From contig NZ_CP168151.1 of NCBI RefSeq assembly GCF_026913205.2, positions 620,001 to 684,000 of the forward strand: a stretch of DNA of 64,000 nucleotides, written 5' to 3'. Each line of letters begins with the position of its first letter. Position 1 is the first letter of the stretch. This DNA comes from Lentilactobacillus sp. SPB1-3 (GTDB taxonomy: Bacteria; Bacillota; Bacilli; Lactobacillales; Lactobacillaceae). The notes under the pieces are model-generated. The model saw only the letters and a program-made list of their open reading frames with translations, had not been told where the DNA came from and made no database searches. This document shows, in pieces, positions 1 to 7,307 of the stretch. The position numbers and the translations under genes are program-made.

Positions 1-1
1 G

Positions 2-691
2 GTGGTTACTATTTGGTCTGCTAGCCGAGCAATTGCTGCTTTTCAACGAACTTTTAACCGAACGTATGGAGTGGCTGAAGATCAAAGTAGTGTTAGTAAT
101 CGAATCATTTCGTTTCTGTGGACACTAGTTTTGATTATCATTGTGGCAGCAGTATTGCTTTTCATGGTGTTCGGCCAAATGATTGCTAAATGGATTCAGC
201 CGATCGCTAATATTTCAAATTCACTGATTCATTTTATTGGCACGATTAAATTTCCTGTCACTTTGATTGCCACTTGGTTTTTATTGACGCTGTTATTTTA
301 CCTTGTACCAATGGCTAGGGTTAAATTCCGCTATGTCTGGGTAGGAGCACTACTTTCCACGATTGGCTTACTTGCGCTAGCTCAAGGATTTTCGATTTAC
401 TTACAATTTTTTGGACGCAACATTACGGCGTATAAAACCATCGGAACGTTTATCGTGCTATTATTCTGGCTAGATTTTTCAGCTCTGATTATGTTAGTTG
501 GAGGTGTGCTAAACGCTACACTACAAGAATTTATGGCTGGACCAATTCAAGAACAAGATGATGCATTAGCTAACGCTTTAAAATTGGCTCAAACAGCCAC
601 AGAACGTCGTAGAAATCGGATTAAAACTAATAACAAGTCATCAAAGAAGAGACCTCCAAGAAGGCCACAGCGTAGAAGAAAGCAACCCTGA
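2..691 (+). CDS. YihY/virulence factor BrkB family membrane protein (5' end outside window)
   Basis: The frame is open from the first base, so the N-terminus lies upstream and only about 229 residues are visible. Four hydrophobic segments can be seen, near residues 38-57, 84-105, 111-134 and 147-172 of the visible part, with the YihY-type stretch LFWLDFSALIMLVGG in the last. The tail is strongly basic (RRRNR, then KKRPPRRPQRRRK), which suggests a cytoplasmic C-terminus touching nucleic acid or acidic lipid. Family members are inner-membrane proteins of poorly known function; the old name ribonuclease BN for this family is not supported. The family call is good, the function unknown. A bidirectional terminator follows directly. 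Confidence 0.85.
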   Translation: MVTIWSASRAIAAFQRTFNRTYGVAEDQSSVSNRIISFLWTLVLIIIVAAVLLFMVFGQMIAKWIQPIANISNSLIHFIGTIKFPVTLIATWFLLTLLFYLVPMARVKFRYVWVGALLSTIGLLALAQGFSIYLQFFGRNITAYKTIGTFIVLLFWLDFSALIMLVGGVLNATLQEFMAGPIQEQDDALANALKLAQTATERRRNRIKTNNKSSKKRPPRRPQRRRKQP

Positions 692-705
692 AAATTTGAA
701 TTTTC

Positions 706-755
706 AAAAAGGCTAGGTATAATCCGTAAACTTTGGATTGTACTTAGCCTTTTTC
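706..755. terminator. Bidirectional terminator between convergent genes
   Basis: AAAAAGGCTA pairs with TAGCCTTTTT, with an inner TATAATCC/GGATTGTA extension. The run of A on one side and T on the other lets it serve both the YihY gene and the convergent reverse-strand operon. Confidence 0.85.
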
Positions 756-772
756 ATACGTTTAAATCGTAT

Positions 773-1453
773 TTAATTGTTAGATTGCTTAATTCGTTTC
801 CCAAACTCAGTTTCATCGAAGTTATCAATCACGTTCCTTAGTGCTTCCTTGGAAAGGCTAGCACCAAATAATTCACTTCCTGGCTCGGTCATGATACCGT
901 CACTTAATTGATAGTGAATAACCGGGTCAAATCCCATCGTATCAACAAAATGAGCAACGACGTCTACTGCATCGTGATCATCGCCGGCCACGAATAATGC
1001 CTTACGATTTGGATCACCAGATTCACGGGCATCTTCTTGTAAATTATGATATCCCATATGATTGAAAGTCTTCACGATGGTGCTCTTATTAAAATACTTT
1101 TGGACCTGTTCACTAGAAGTGGTATCGGGATCTAAAACCTCTTCACGGATACCATCAGTTTCCCACCAGTAGTTCATTGCATCGATGACCAACTTATCTT
1201 TTAACAATTTTGAATTAATATTTTTGTACCGACTTAACGGAATTGCCAAAATAATAATGTCGCTATTATTGACGACGCTTTGATTAGTAGAGGCAGTTGC
1301 ACCTGGAACAAGTGTATCAATGGTTAAGGCGATCTTTTGAACTGATCCAGAGCCAGAAATCCTAACGTTGTAGCCTGCTGCAAGCGCTAATTGTGCCAAC
1401 ACAATCCCGACTTTTCCAGAACCTAAGATGCCGACATTCTTAATTTCAGTCAT
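773..1453 (-). CDS. NAD(P)-binding oxidoreductase, F420-dependent NADP reductase-like
   Basis: The start is ATG at 1453, preceded by GGAAGGTG; an upstream in-frame ATG has no ribosome site. The product is 226 residues. It opens with the Rossmann motif GILGSGKVG (GxGxxG type), then a second strand ending in RISGSGS, which could bind the 2'-phosphate of NADP. The fold belongs to the NADP oxidoreductase, coenzyme F420-dependent family. Lactobacilli are not known to make F420, so this member probably uses NADPH with a flavin or another acceptor. One base separates it from the flavin oxidoreductase gene upstream, so the two are co-transcribed and probably act in one redox route. The substrate is unknown. 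Confidence 0.8.
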   Translation of the reverse strand: MTEIKNVGILGSGKVGIVLAQLALAAGYNVRISGSGSVQKIALTIDTLVPGATASTNQSVVNNSDIIILAIPLSRYKNINSKLLKDKLVIDAMNYWWETDGIREEVLDPDTTSSEQVQKYFNKSTIVKTFNHMGYHNLQEDARESGDPNRKALFVAGDDHDAVDVVAHFVDTMGFDPVIHYQLSDGIMTEPGSELFGASLSKEALRNVIDNFDETEFGKRIKQSNN

Positions 1454-1454
1454 G

Positions 1455-2501
1455 TTATTCACCTTCCGATAGAATTTCTTTGACACGAGGGATTACTTTG
1501 CTACCGTACAGCTCAATCATTCTTTCCCGTTGTGCGGCAGTTTGATTACCAGCTCCATACACTAGATCAAATCTTCCAAGGCCTAATAACTTAATTGTTC
1601 TGGCAATTCGTTGTGCAACGTGTTCTGGGTTACCAACATAAAATGAACCAACTTTGGTTTCACCATCAAATTGTTCACGACTCATTGGTGCCCATCCGCG
1701 AGTTAGACCAATTCGGTCAAAGTTAGCTTTGATGTTTTTCCAGGCAACTTCGACAGCCTCGTCCTCATCATCAGCGATAAATCCATGTGAGTGAACCGCA
1801 ATTGGTTGAACTGGCATGTGATATTGCTCAGCTGCTCGTTTATAAAGGTCAACGTATGGTACAAAGCGATCAGCTTGACCACCGATGATGGCAATGATTA
1901 CTTTGTAGCCATACTTAGCGGTTCTGATGATTGACTCAGGTGAGCCACCAATACCAATGTAAGTTTCTAAACCATCGTAATCAGTCTTAGGGTATACATC
2001 TTGATTCTTAAGGGTTTCAGTGAATTTACCAGACCAAGTGATTGGTTTTTCTTCAATGAGTTTGCTGTACATTTCAAGTTTCTCATTAAATAAATCATCG
2101 TAATCGGTCAAATCATATCCAAACAACGGAAATGATTCTGTGAATGATCCGCGGCCAAGCATAACTTGAGCTCGGCCTTGTGACAATCCTTCTAAAGTTG
2201 CGAAGCGTTCATAAACTCTGACTGGGTCATCTGAACTAAGGACAGTCACAGCAGTGGCTAATTTGATATTATTAGTTACCGAAGCAATTGCTCCTAATAC
2301 GATTTCAGGACTAGAAACACTATAATCAGGTCGATGGTGTTCACCTACGCCAATTACATCGATTCCTAATTTATCTGCCAATTGGCCTTCTTTAACAATC
2401 TGGCGAATTGATTCTCCAGCAGTTTTAAGGCTACCGTCTTCATTGGCCACAATATCTCCAAATGTTTCCAAACCAAATTGTAATTTATCTACGTCGATCA
2501 T
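1455..2501 (-). CDS. LLM class (luciferase-like) flavin-dependent oxidoreductase
   Basis: The start is ATG at 2501, behind GGGAGGAAAAC; an in-frame ATG 18 bases further up lacks a site. The 348-residue product has the bacterial luciferase-like TIM barrel signature: the IGVGEHH segment near residue 50, LGRGSF for phosphate binding of FMN near 115, and YIGIGGSPESI near 180. Such enzymes are FMN-dependent monooxygenases or reductases. It is first gene of a two-gene operon with the NADP-binding protein downstream, which could supply reducing power. A palindromic operator lies just upstream of the start, pointing to induced expression. The substrate cannot be told from sequence. Confidence 0.85.
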   Translation of the reverse strand: MIDVDKLQFGLETFGDIVANEDGSLKTAGESIRQIVKEGQLADKLGIDVIGVGEHHRPDYSVSSPEIVLGAIASVTNNIKLATAVTVLSSDDPVRVYERFATLEGLSQGRAQVMLGRGSFTESFPLFGYDLTDYDDLFNEKLEMYSKLIEEKPITWSGKFTETLKNQDVYPKTDYDGLETYIGIGGSPESIIRTAKYGYKVIIAIIGGQADRFVPYVDLYKRAAEQYHMPVQPIAVHSHGFIADDEDEAVEVAWKNIKANFDRIGLTRGWAPMSREQFDGETKVGSFYVGNPEHVAQRIARTIKLLGLGRFDLVYGAGNQTAAQRERMIELYGSKVIPRVKEILSEGE

Positions 2502-2517
2502 AGTTTTCCTCCCTGAC

Positions 2518-2534
2518 ACTTACTTTTTGTAAGT
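2518..2534. promoter_or_regulatory. Palindromic operator, YodB/HxlR (DUF24) type
   Basis: ACTTAC-TTTTT-GTAAGT is a perfect 6-bp inverted repeat with a 5-base spacer. It covers the expected transcription start of the oxidoreductase operon. From memory it resembles the Bacillus YodB consensus TACTATTTGTAAGTA, used by thiol-based MarR/DUF24 repressors of quinone and electrophile stress genes. The regulator is not in this window. Confidence 0.6.
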
Positions 2535-2538
2535 ATGT

Positions 2539-2567
2539 ATTATGAACACAATATTACAGGATGTCAG
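2539..2567 (-). promoter_or_regulatory. Promoter of the LLM oxidoreductase operon
   Basis: On the reverse strand, CTGACA (2567-2562) and CATAAT (2544-2539) are separated by exactly 17 bases. The palindrome at 2518-2534 begins five bases after the -10 box, a position that would block initiation. Confidence 0.6.
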
Positions 2568-2600
2568 AAAATGCAACTTAAAATGCTTAGTTTGAGTAAA

Positions 2601-2645
2601 CAAAAATAACCGAGCAATCGTATTATAATTACGACACTCGGTTAT
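2601..2645 (-). terminator. Terminator of the flavodoxin gene
   Basis: ATAACCGAG pairs with CTCGGTTAT, and inside it TCGTA pairs with TACGA. On the reverse strand the stem is followed by TTTTTG, just after the flavodoxin stop codon. Confidence 0.8.
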
Positions 2646-2653
2646 CTTCAGGA

Positions 2654-3100
2654 CTATTTAGTTTTTTCAACGATAGTATCAACGAATTGATCTAATCTGG
2701 TAATGGCATCTTCATCAGGTTCCAAGTTGATCTTGACGCTTTCGGCACCTTGAGTTGCACCGGTTTGTTTAAAAGCGTCCGTAAACTTATCAACAGCTAG
2801 GTTATAAAATTCTTCGTAGAAAGTATCTCCAGAACCAGCAACTCCGAATACTTTACCTTTTAAATCAAGATCTGGTAAGTCGTCATAAAAGTCCATTCCT
2901 TCTTCAGGAAGGGCACCTTCGTCATAGGTATATGGGCAAACGATACAAATGTCGACATCGCTAAAAACAGCAGGATCAGTTTGAGAAATTTCAGTTTCTG
3001 TTGTCTTAATTCCAAGATCTTCAAGGTGTTCCGTGATGATGTCGGCGACGTCTTCGTTATTACCTGTGATTGTTGCGTAAACTACGTGTGCACTTGTCAA
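2654..3100 (-). CDS. Flavodoxin
   Basis: This is a short-chain flavodoxin of 148 residues, an FMN-carrying single-electron shuttle in the cytoplasm. I place the start at TTG 3100 (MTSAHVVYATITGNNED), because GAGG lies nine bases before it. The TTG at 3109 would touch the ribosome site and is unlikely. The FMN phosphate loop is ATITGNNEDVA near residues 9-19 and the second loop is CPYTYDEGALPEEG near 55-68; GSGDTFYEEF follows near 90. The protein is acidic, as is usual. It stands alone with its own promoter and terminator. Possible partners are the neighbouring flavin oxidoreductase or other reductases, but that is inference from proximity only. Confidence 0.9.
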   Translation of the reverse strand: MTSAHVVYATITGNNEDVADIITEHLEDLGIKTTETEISQTDPAVFSDVDICIVCPYTYDEGALPEEGMDFYDDLPDLDLKGKVFGVAGSGDTFYEEFYNLAVDKFTDAFKQTGATQGAESVKINLEPDEDAITRLDQFVDTIVEKTK

Positions 3101-3138
3101 ATTTATCAACCTCGGATTTAATTAGAATAGATACTTTC

Positions 3139-3167
3139 AGTATAGCAAATGTTAGAATCAAAGTGAA
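3139..3167 (-). promoter_or_regulatory. Promoter of the flavodoxin gene
   Basis: On the reverse strand TTCACT (3167-3162) and TATACT (3144-3139) are 17 bases apart, about 40 bases ahead of the TTG start. Confidence 0.55.
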
Positions 3168-3185
3168 CTTTAAGAGGAGGTACTC

Positions 3186-3983
3186 ATGGCTGCTACCATA
3201 ACGAAAATCGAAGCTCAAAAAAGAAAGGGTAGATATAATATTTATCTAGATGGCGCCTATGCCTTTCCAGTGAGTGAAGATGTTTTAATTAAATTTCAAA
3301 TTTTCAAAGGGATGGAAGTCGATGATCAGCTACAAGAGACAATCAAAAAAGCGGATCAAGTTTCTAAGCTTTACTCCCGCGCCATTGACTTTTTAGCTCA
3401 TAATCTACGAACCGAATTTGAAGTTCGCGAAAAATTATTAACTTTGTCAGAGGATGAAGATGCTATCAAAGAAGTGATTGATCGACTAAAAGATCAGCGG
3501 TTAGTTGATGACCAGCATTATGCCCAGAGTTATGTGGTAACTGTCATTCGTGGTCGTAAAAACGGTCCTGCATGGATTAGAAATCATTTGAAAACCAAGC
3601 ACATTCCAGAAGCAATGATTGATAACACTTTGACAGAGTTATTCAACCCTGAATTACAGTTGGAAATCGCTTCAGAAGGTGCCGTAAAAAACATTAAGCT
3701 TAAGAAAAATGACTCGTTAAAGATGGTGCAAAATAAGACTAAAAATCTATTGGCTCAGCGCGGATTTTCGTTTGATATTGCTAGTCAGGCTGTTCAAAGC
3801 GTTGATTTAGATGAATTTGCTGAACGGGACAGTGAAATAATTGATAAACTTGCGAAAAGATATTCTCGTAAATATGCTAAATATCAAGGATACGAGAGAG
3901 AACAACGACTGAAGCAAGCACTTTATGCTAAGGGATTTTCAATGGATGATATTCAAGGTGCAATTGAGAGACTAGCTGAATGA
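3186..3983 (+). CDS. recX: Recombination regulator RecX
   Basis: RecX binds RecA filaments and limits strand exchange and SOS signalling. The product is 265 residues, about the usual length in Bacillales and Lactobacillales, where the protein has an added N-terminal part. The central region LYSRAIDFLAHNLRTEFEVREKL carries the typical R/E-rich helix, followed by the LKDQRLVDDQHYAQSYV motif of RecX repeats and a terminal repeat ending QALYAKGFSMDDIQGAIE. The start is ATG 3186 with GAGGAGG six bases upstream. It is divergent from flavodoxin and followed 100 bases on by the DUF402 gene in the same direction. No recA is in view. Confidence 0.93.
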   Translation: MAATITKIEAQKRKGRYNIYLDGAYAFPVSEDVLIKFQIFKGMEVDDQLQETIKKADQVSKLYSRAIDFLAHNLRTEFEVREKLLTLSEDEDAIKEVIDRLKDQRLVDDQHYAQSYVVTVIRGRKNGPAWIRNHLKTKHIPEAMIDNTLTELFNPELQLEIASEGAVKNIKLKKNDSLKMVQNKTKNLLAQRGFSFDIASQAVQSVDLDEFAERDSEIIDKLAKRYSRKYAKYQGYEREQRLKQALYAKGFSMDDIQGAIERLAE

Positions 3984-4083
3984 AGCCAAAATCATTCGGC
4001 AAAAAGCACATTATTTGATATAATTATTCACGGATTGGGAACAATCGGTTGCTAATAGCTTAGTCTGAAAGTGGGTATAACTT

Positions 4084-4647
4084 ATGCCACGAGATAGCAA
4101 ATTACCACGAGAAGGCGACTTCATTGCGATTCAAAGCTATAAGCATGATGGCAGTTTGCATCGTATCTGGCGAGATACGATGGTACTAAAAACTAGTGAA
4201 AATTCATTGATAGGCTGTAATAATCATACCTTGGTTACTGAAGATGATGGTCGTCATTGGGTAACTAGGGAACCAGCAATCGTTTATTTTCACAAAAAAT
4301 ATTGGTTCAACGTAGTAGCAATGATTCGTGATGATGGAATTGCTTATTATTGTAATCTAGCGTCACCATATGTATTGGATAAGGAAGCTCTTAAGTATAT
4401 TGATTATGATTTAGACGTTAAGGTGTTTCCCGATGGTAAGCGGAAATTATTGGATGTTGACGAATACTTAGATTTTTCCGCAAAATGGCATTATGGTGAT
4501 GAGATTGACCGGATTTTAAAGCGCAATGTGAGAATCATTGTTGATTGGATAAACAATGAACAGGGTCCGTTTTCTAAAGAGTTTATTGCAATTTGGTATG
4601 AACGATATTTGGAACTATCTCGTCAGAATAATGAAGACCGTAAATAA
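4084..4647 (+). CDS. Nucleoside tri-/diphosphate phosphatase, DUF402 (Ntdp) family
   Basis: The 187-residue product matches the UPF0374/DUF402 family, whose staphylococcal member Ntdp removes phosphates from nucleoside tri- and diphosphates with a divalent metal. Visible family features are an N-terminal beta-rich half ([39 protein letters not shown]) and the acidic segment [22 protein letters not shown] near residues 125-146. These Asp and Glu residues are the likely metal ligands. Length agrees with the family (about 175-190). recX followed by this gene is a familiar order in Gram-positive genomes. A strong terminator closes the unit. Confidence 0.85.
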   Translation: MPRDSKLPREGDFIAIQSYKHDGSLHRIWRDTMVLKTSENSLIGCNNHTLVTEDDGRHWVTREPAIVYFHKKYWFNVVAMIRDDGIAYYCNLASPYVLDKEALKYIDYDLDVKVFPDGKRKLLDVDEYLDFSAKWHYGDEIDRILKRNVRIIVDWINNEQGPFSKEFIAIWYERYLELSRQNNEDRK

Positions 4648-4649
4648 AG

Positions 4650-4690
4650 GAATGCTGAGTGAGTCATTGATTCACTGGCATTCTTTTTTC
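4650..4690 (+). terminator. Terminator after the DUF402 gene
   Basis: GAATGC pairs with GCATTC and, inside, AGTGA with TCACT; a T-rich tract follows directly. Confidence 0.85.
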
Positions 4691-4767
4691 TTTTTCTCAT
4701 GAAATGTTTTTCAAAATAAGGTTATGCTAGAATAGTAATTAAAATAAATCATGTGGGAGATCAATAG

Positions 4768-5880
4768 ATGATAAGTAAGTTAAAAAGTTCATCGCTAATG
4801 TTTTGGTCAATTGAAATCTTGATTGTGGTAGCAATTATCTGGGGCTGTACCCAAATTGGCTTTATGTTTACCCCAATTGCTATATTTATATCCACCATAT
4901 TTATTCCACTGTTATTAGCGGGATTCCTATTTTACATGCTTAATCCCATTGTTAATATCTTGATGAAGGTTAAGTTAGGAAAGAAAAAGATTTCGCGGAC
5001 GTGGGCCGTGGCAATAGTATTCATACTATTAGTTGCCGCTATTGTCTTGATAGCATCAGTGTTTATCCCGAAGTTGGTAAACCAGGTGGCCAATTTGGCT
5101 AATCAATTGCCAAGCGTAATTAACGATTCACAAAAATTACTTGATAAGATTTTTAAAGACGCCAATTCACAAAAGTTGTTAAAACAAATTGATTTTAATT
5201 CCATTACCCATAAATTTTCTCAGAATCTGACTACATATGCTAACGGCATACTATCCGGCGTTACCAATGGTCTTGGTAGCATAATATCAACTGCCGCAAA
5301 CGTCGTTATTGTGGCGATTACTGTACCAATTGTGTTGTTTTATATGTTGAAAGATGGCCCTAAATTGGCACCAACAATTAAAAAGATGTTACCTGAAAAA
5401 CATCAGGGCCAAATTATGGATTTGTTGAGCGAAATGAGCAAAACGATTTCTAAGTATATCAGTGGTCAAATGATCGAATGTTTGTTCGTTGGTACATTTA
5501 CGGCAATCGGTTATTCAATTATTGGGATGCGGTATGCAATGCTGTTAGGTGTCATCGCCGGAATCTGTAATATTATTCCTTACGTTGGTCCATACATTGG
5601 AATCGCACCAGCTTTAGCAGTTTCGTTATCAACTGGTAGTTGGCTGAATGTGGTTTATAACATCATTGTTGTATTGATCGTTCAACAAGTAGATGGTAAT
5701 TTAGTTTATCCAAATGTTATTGGTAAATCATTACAAATCCATCCGTTGACAATCATTGTTATTTTATTGGCCGCTGGTAATATAGCTGGATTGTTTGGCA
5801 TGATTTTGGCAATTCCGTTGTATGCTGTGGTTAAGGTTGTCATTGTTCATGCTTATAATATTTTTCAATTACGTGACTAA
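4768..5880 (+). CDS. AI-2E family transporter (PerM/YdiK type)
   Basis: The 370-residue protein has about eight hydrophobic segments: two near the N-terminus (residues 15-60), one near 85-105, then a soluble loop (115-170), and a C-terminal group from 170 to 365 with the conserved GICNIIPYVGPYIG and the HPLTIIVILLAAGNIAGLFGMILAIP motif. This is the AI-2E exporter superfamily. Proven roles in the family range from autoinducer-2 export to Na+/H+ exchange, so the substrate is open. The start is ATG 4768 behind GGGAGA. It stands as a single gene between a terminator and the tagD promoter. Confidence 0.88.
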   Translation: MISKLKSSSLMFWSIEILIVVAIIWGCTQIGFMFTPIAIFISTIFIPLLLAGFLFYMLNPIVNILMKVKLGKKKISRTWAVAIVFILLVAAIVLIASVFIPKLVNQVANLANQLPSVINDSQKLLDKIFKDANSQKLLKQIDFNSITHKFSQNLTTYANGILSGVTNGLGSIISTAANVVIVAITVPIVLFYMLKDGPKLAPTIKKMLPEKHQGQIMDLLSEMSKTISKYISGQMIECLFVGTFTAIGYSIIGMRYAMLLGVIAGICNIIPYVGPYIGIAPALAVSLSTGSWLNVVYNIIVVLIVQQVDGNLVYPNVIGKSLQIHPLTIIVILLAAGNIAGLFGMILAIPLYAVVKVVIVHAYNIFQLRD

Positions 5881-5906
5881 TTAACTTTAAGAACCTTTAA
5901 AAAATA

Positions 5907-5934
5907 TTGACGTAGATATTGTTTATGCTAGTAT
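5907..5934 (+). promoter_or_regulatory. Promoter of tagD
   Basis: TTGACG and TAGTAT are 16 bases apart, about 50 bases before the tagD start. Confidence 0.6.
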
Positions 5935-5982
5935 TTAGTATGTGTTTATTAATTCGAAAGTTACTATAAAGTAGGAGATTTT

Positions 5983-6393
5983 ATGAAAAAAGTAATTACA
6001 TATGGAACATTTGATTTGCTCCATAAAGGTCACGTTCGCTTGCTTAAACGAGCAAAGGAACTGGGGGACCATTTAACAGTTTGTCTTTCATCTGATGAGT
6101 TTAATGCTGAAAAGGGTAAGAAAGCATACACATCATACGAAGATCGTAAATATATTTTAGAAGCTATTAAATACGTTGATGAAGTAATTCCTGAAAAGGG
6201 TTGGGATCAAAAAATTTCTGACGTTGTTGATAATGACATTGATACTTTTGTCATGGGAGACGATTGGAAAGGTAAATTCGATTTCTTAAAGGACTATTGT
6301 GAAGTTATTTATCTTCCAAGGACCGAAGGAATTTCAACCACTAAGATCAAGGAAGACCTTGGCTTATCAGATTCAGATACTTGGAAAGCCTAA
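5983..6393 (+). CDS. tagD: Glycerol-3-phosphate cytidylyltransferase
   Basis: The enzyme makes CDP-glycerol from CTP and sn-glycerol 3-phosphate, the precursor of glycerol-phosphate wall polymers. The 136-residue protein is one nucleotidyltransferase domain with GTFDLLHKGH (the HxGH motif, residues 8-17) and the C-terminal RTEGISTTKIK motif (near 113-123), both contacting CTP. The GWDQK segment near residue 74 is also typical of TagD. Its length fits the family (about 130). The downstream CDP-glycerol glycerophosphotransferase uses its product. A hairpin at 6406-6438 separates it from the next gene. Confidence 0.95.
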   Translation: MKKVITYGTFDLLHKGHVRLLKRAKELGDHLTVCLSSDEFNAEKGKKAYTSYEDRKYILEAIKYVDEVIPEKGWDQKISDVVDNDIDTFVMGDDWKGKFDFLKDYCEVIYLPRTEGISTTKIKEDLGLSDSDTWKA

Positions 6394-6405
6394 GTTAATA
6401 AGACG

Positions 6406-6438
6406 AAATATCCCCAGTGATTAGACTAGGGATATTTT
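6406..6438 (+). terminator. Terminator or attenuator after tagD
   Basis: AAATATCCC pairs with GGGATATTT and is followed by TTTATTAT. It lies inside the longest possible frame of the next gene, which favours the later ATG at 6456 as that gene's start. Confidence 0.65.
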
Positions 6439-6455
6439 ATTATCGGGAGGAAATC

Positions 6456-7295
6456 ATGAAGCAAGCACTATTTTTGGTGACATCGATTGCTGGTTTAAAG
6501 AAACCAGGCTTTATTAGTAAAATCGAGGCTTTGCAAAGTAATGATTACGAAATTGCTGTCCTACTTGCAATGACTAATTTTGATGAAATTTATCAAGCTA
6601 GAAAGAATATGCAAAACATTCGTGGCAATATAAATCTTGAAAACATCCGTATGACTAGTCTATTCGATGTATTTAAGGACGATGCAGGTGTTCCACTAAA
6701 AGAAGAAGAAATTACCAATGAATCTTTTGACGGATTAAATGCCCATGAAATGAATGCAACTCAAGGTATCATTCGACGATATGTCACTGATGAGGGTGAT
6801 CTCCGAGCAGAATCGTTATTTGTTGATGATGTGCTAACTCATACAATTATTTTTGATGAATCTGCCCAAGTGATTCAGGTCAACAATTACGATCATGAGA
6901 GATTGTTTGGTGTTGAAAAATATCGGAATGACGAAATGTTTGAGAGTTTATTGTTGAACGATAATCAAGAATTATTGTTTAGATTCACTAAAACACAAAC
7001 AACCAAAATGGTTAGTTATCTGTTAGGAAACTCCGCTGTCATTGAGGCACCTGAAGAATTAGTTATGAATGCTGATACAGGTGATGATACGATTAAGACC
7101 TTTGAGTCGAATATCGAGACTCCTTCAATCAAGGTGATCTCATACTCTGATTTTAAGCGGTATGATAGTATCAACGGTTTTTATAATCGTCTGCTTGCGA
7201 ATATGAAATTAACAGATACGGAAATTTATTTAGACTCAGTTGATTTGGTGGATATTGCTAAATATATGCCTAAGCAACGAATCTTTAATTATTAA
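6456..7295 (+). CDS. Unknown wall-polymer cluster protein, resembles the non-catalytic half of TagE/GtfA glucosyltransferases
   Basis: I do not firmly recognise this 279-residue soluble protein. The start ATG 6456 has GGGAGG nine bases upstream. The opening KQALFLVTSIAGLKKPGFISKI looks like the first Rossmann strand of GT4 glycosyltransferases. The middle (residues about 100-170: IIRRYVTDEGDLRAESLFVD, then IIFDESAQVIQVNNYD) looks like the repeated beta strands of the DUF1975 extension found in poly(glycerol-phosphate) alpha-glucosyltransferases. The donor-binding GT4 C-terminal domain is absent. There is no signal peptide or membrane segment. It sits between tagD and the CDP-glycerol glycerophosphotransferase gene (12 bases downstream), so a role in wall teichoic acid decoration or assembly is likely by context. 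It could be a partner subunit. Confidence 0.55.
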   Translation: MKQALFLVTSIAGLKKPGFISKIEALQSNDYEIAVLLAMTNFDEIYQARKNMQNIRGNINLENIRMTSLFDVFKDDAGVPLKEEEITNESFDGLNAHEMNATQGIIRRYVTDEGDLRAESLFVDDVLTHTIIFDESAQVIQVNNYDHERLFGVEKYRNDEMFESLLLNDNQELLFRFTKTQTTKMVSYLLGNSAVIEAPEELVMNADTGDDTIKTFESNIETPSIKVISYSDFKRYDSINGFYNRLLANMKLTDTEIYLDSVDLVDIAKYMPKQRIFNY

Positions 7296-7307
7296 GGGGA
7301 CATAAAA

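Noticed and set aside
773-1453. Evidence for coenzyme F420 use
   Set aside because: The family name alone suggests it. No F420 synthesis gene is seen and lactobacilli are not known to make F420.
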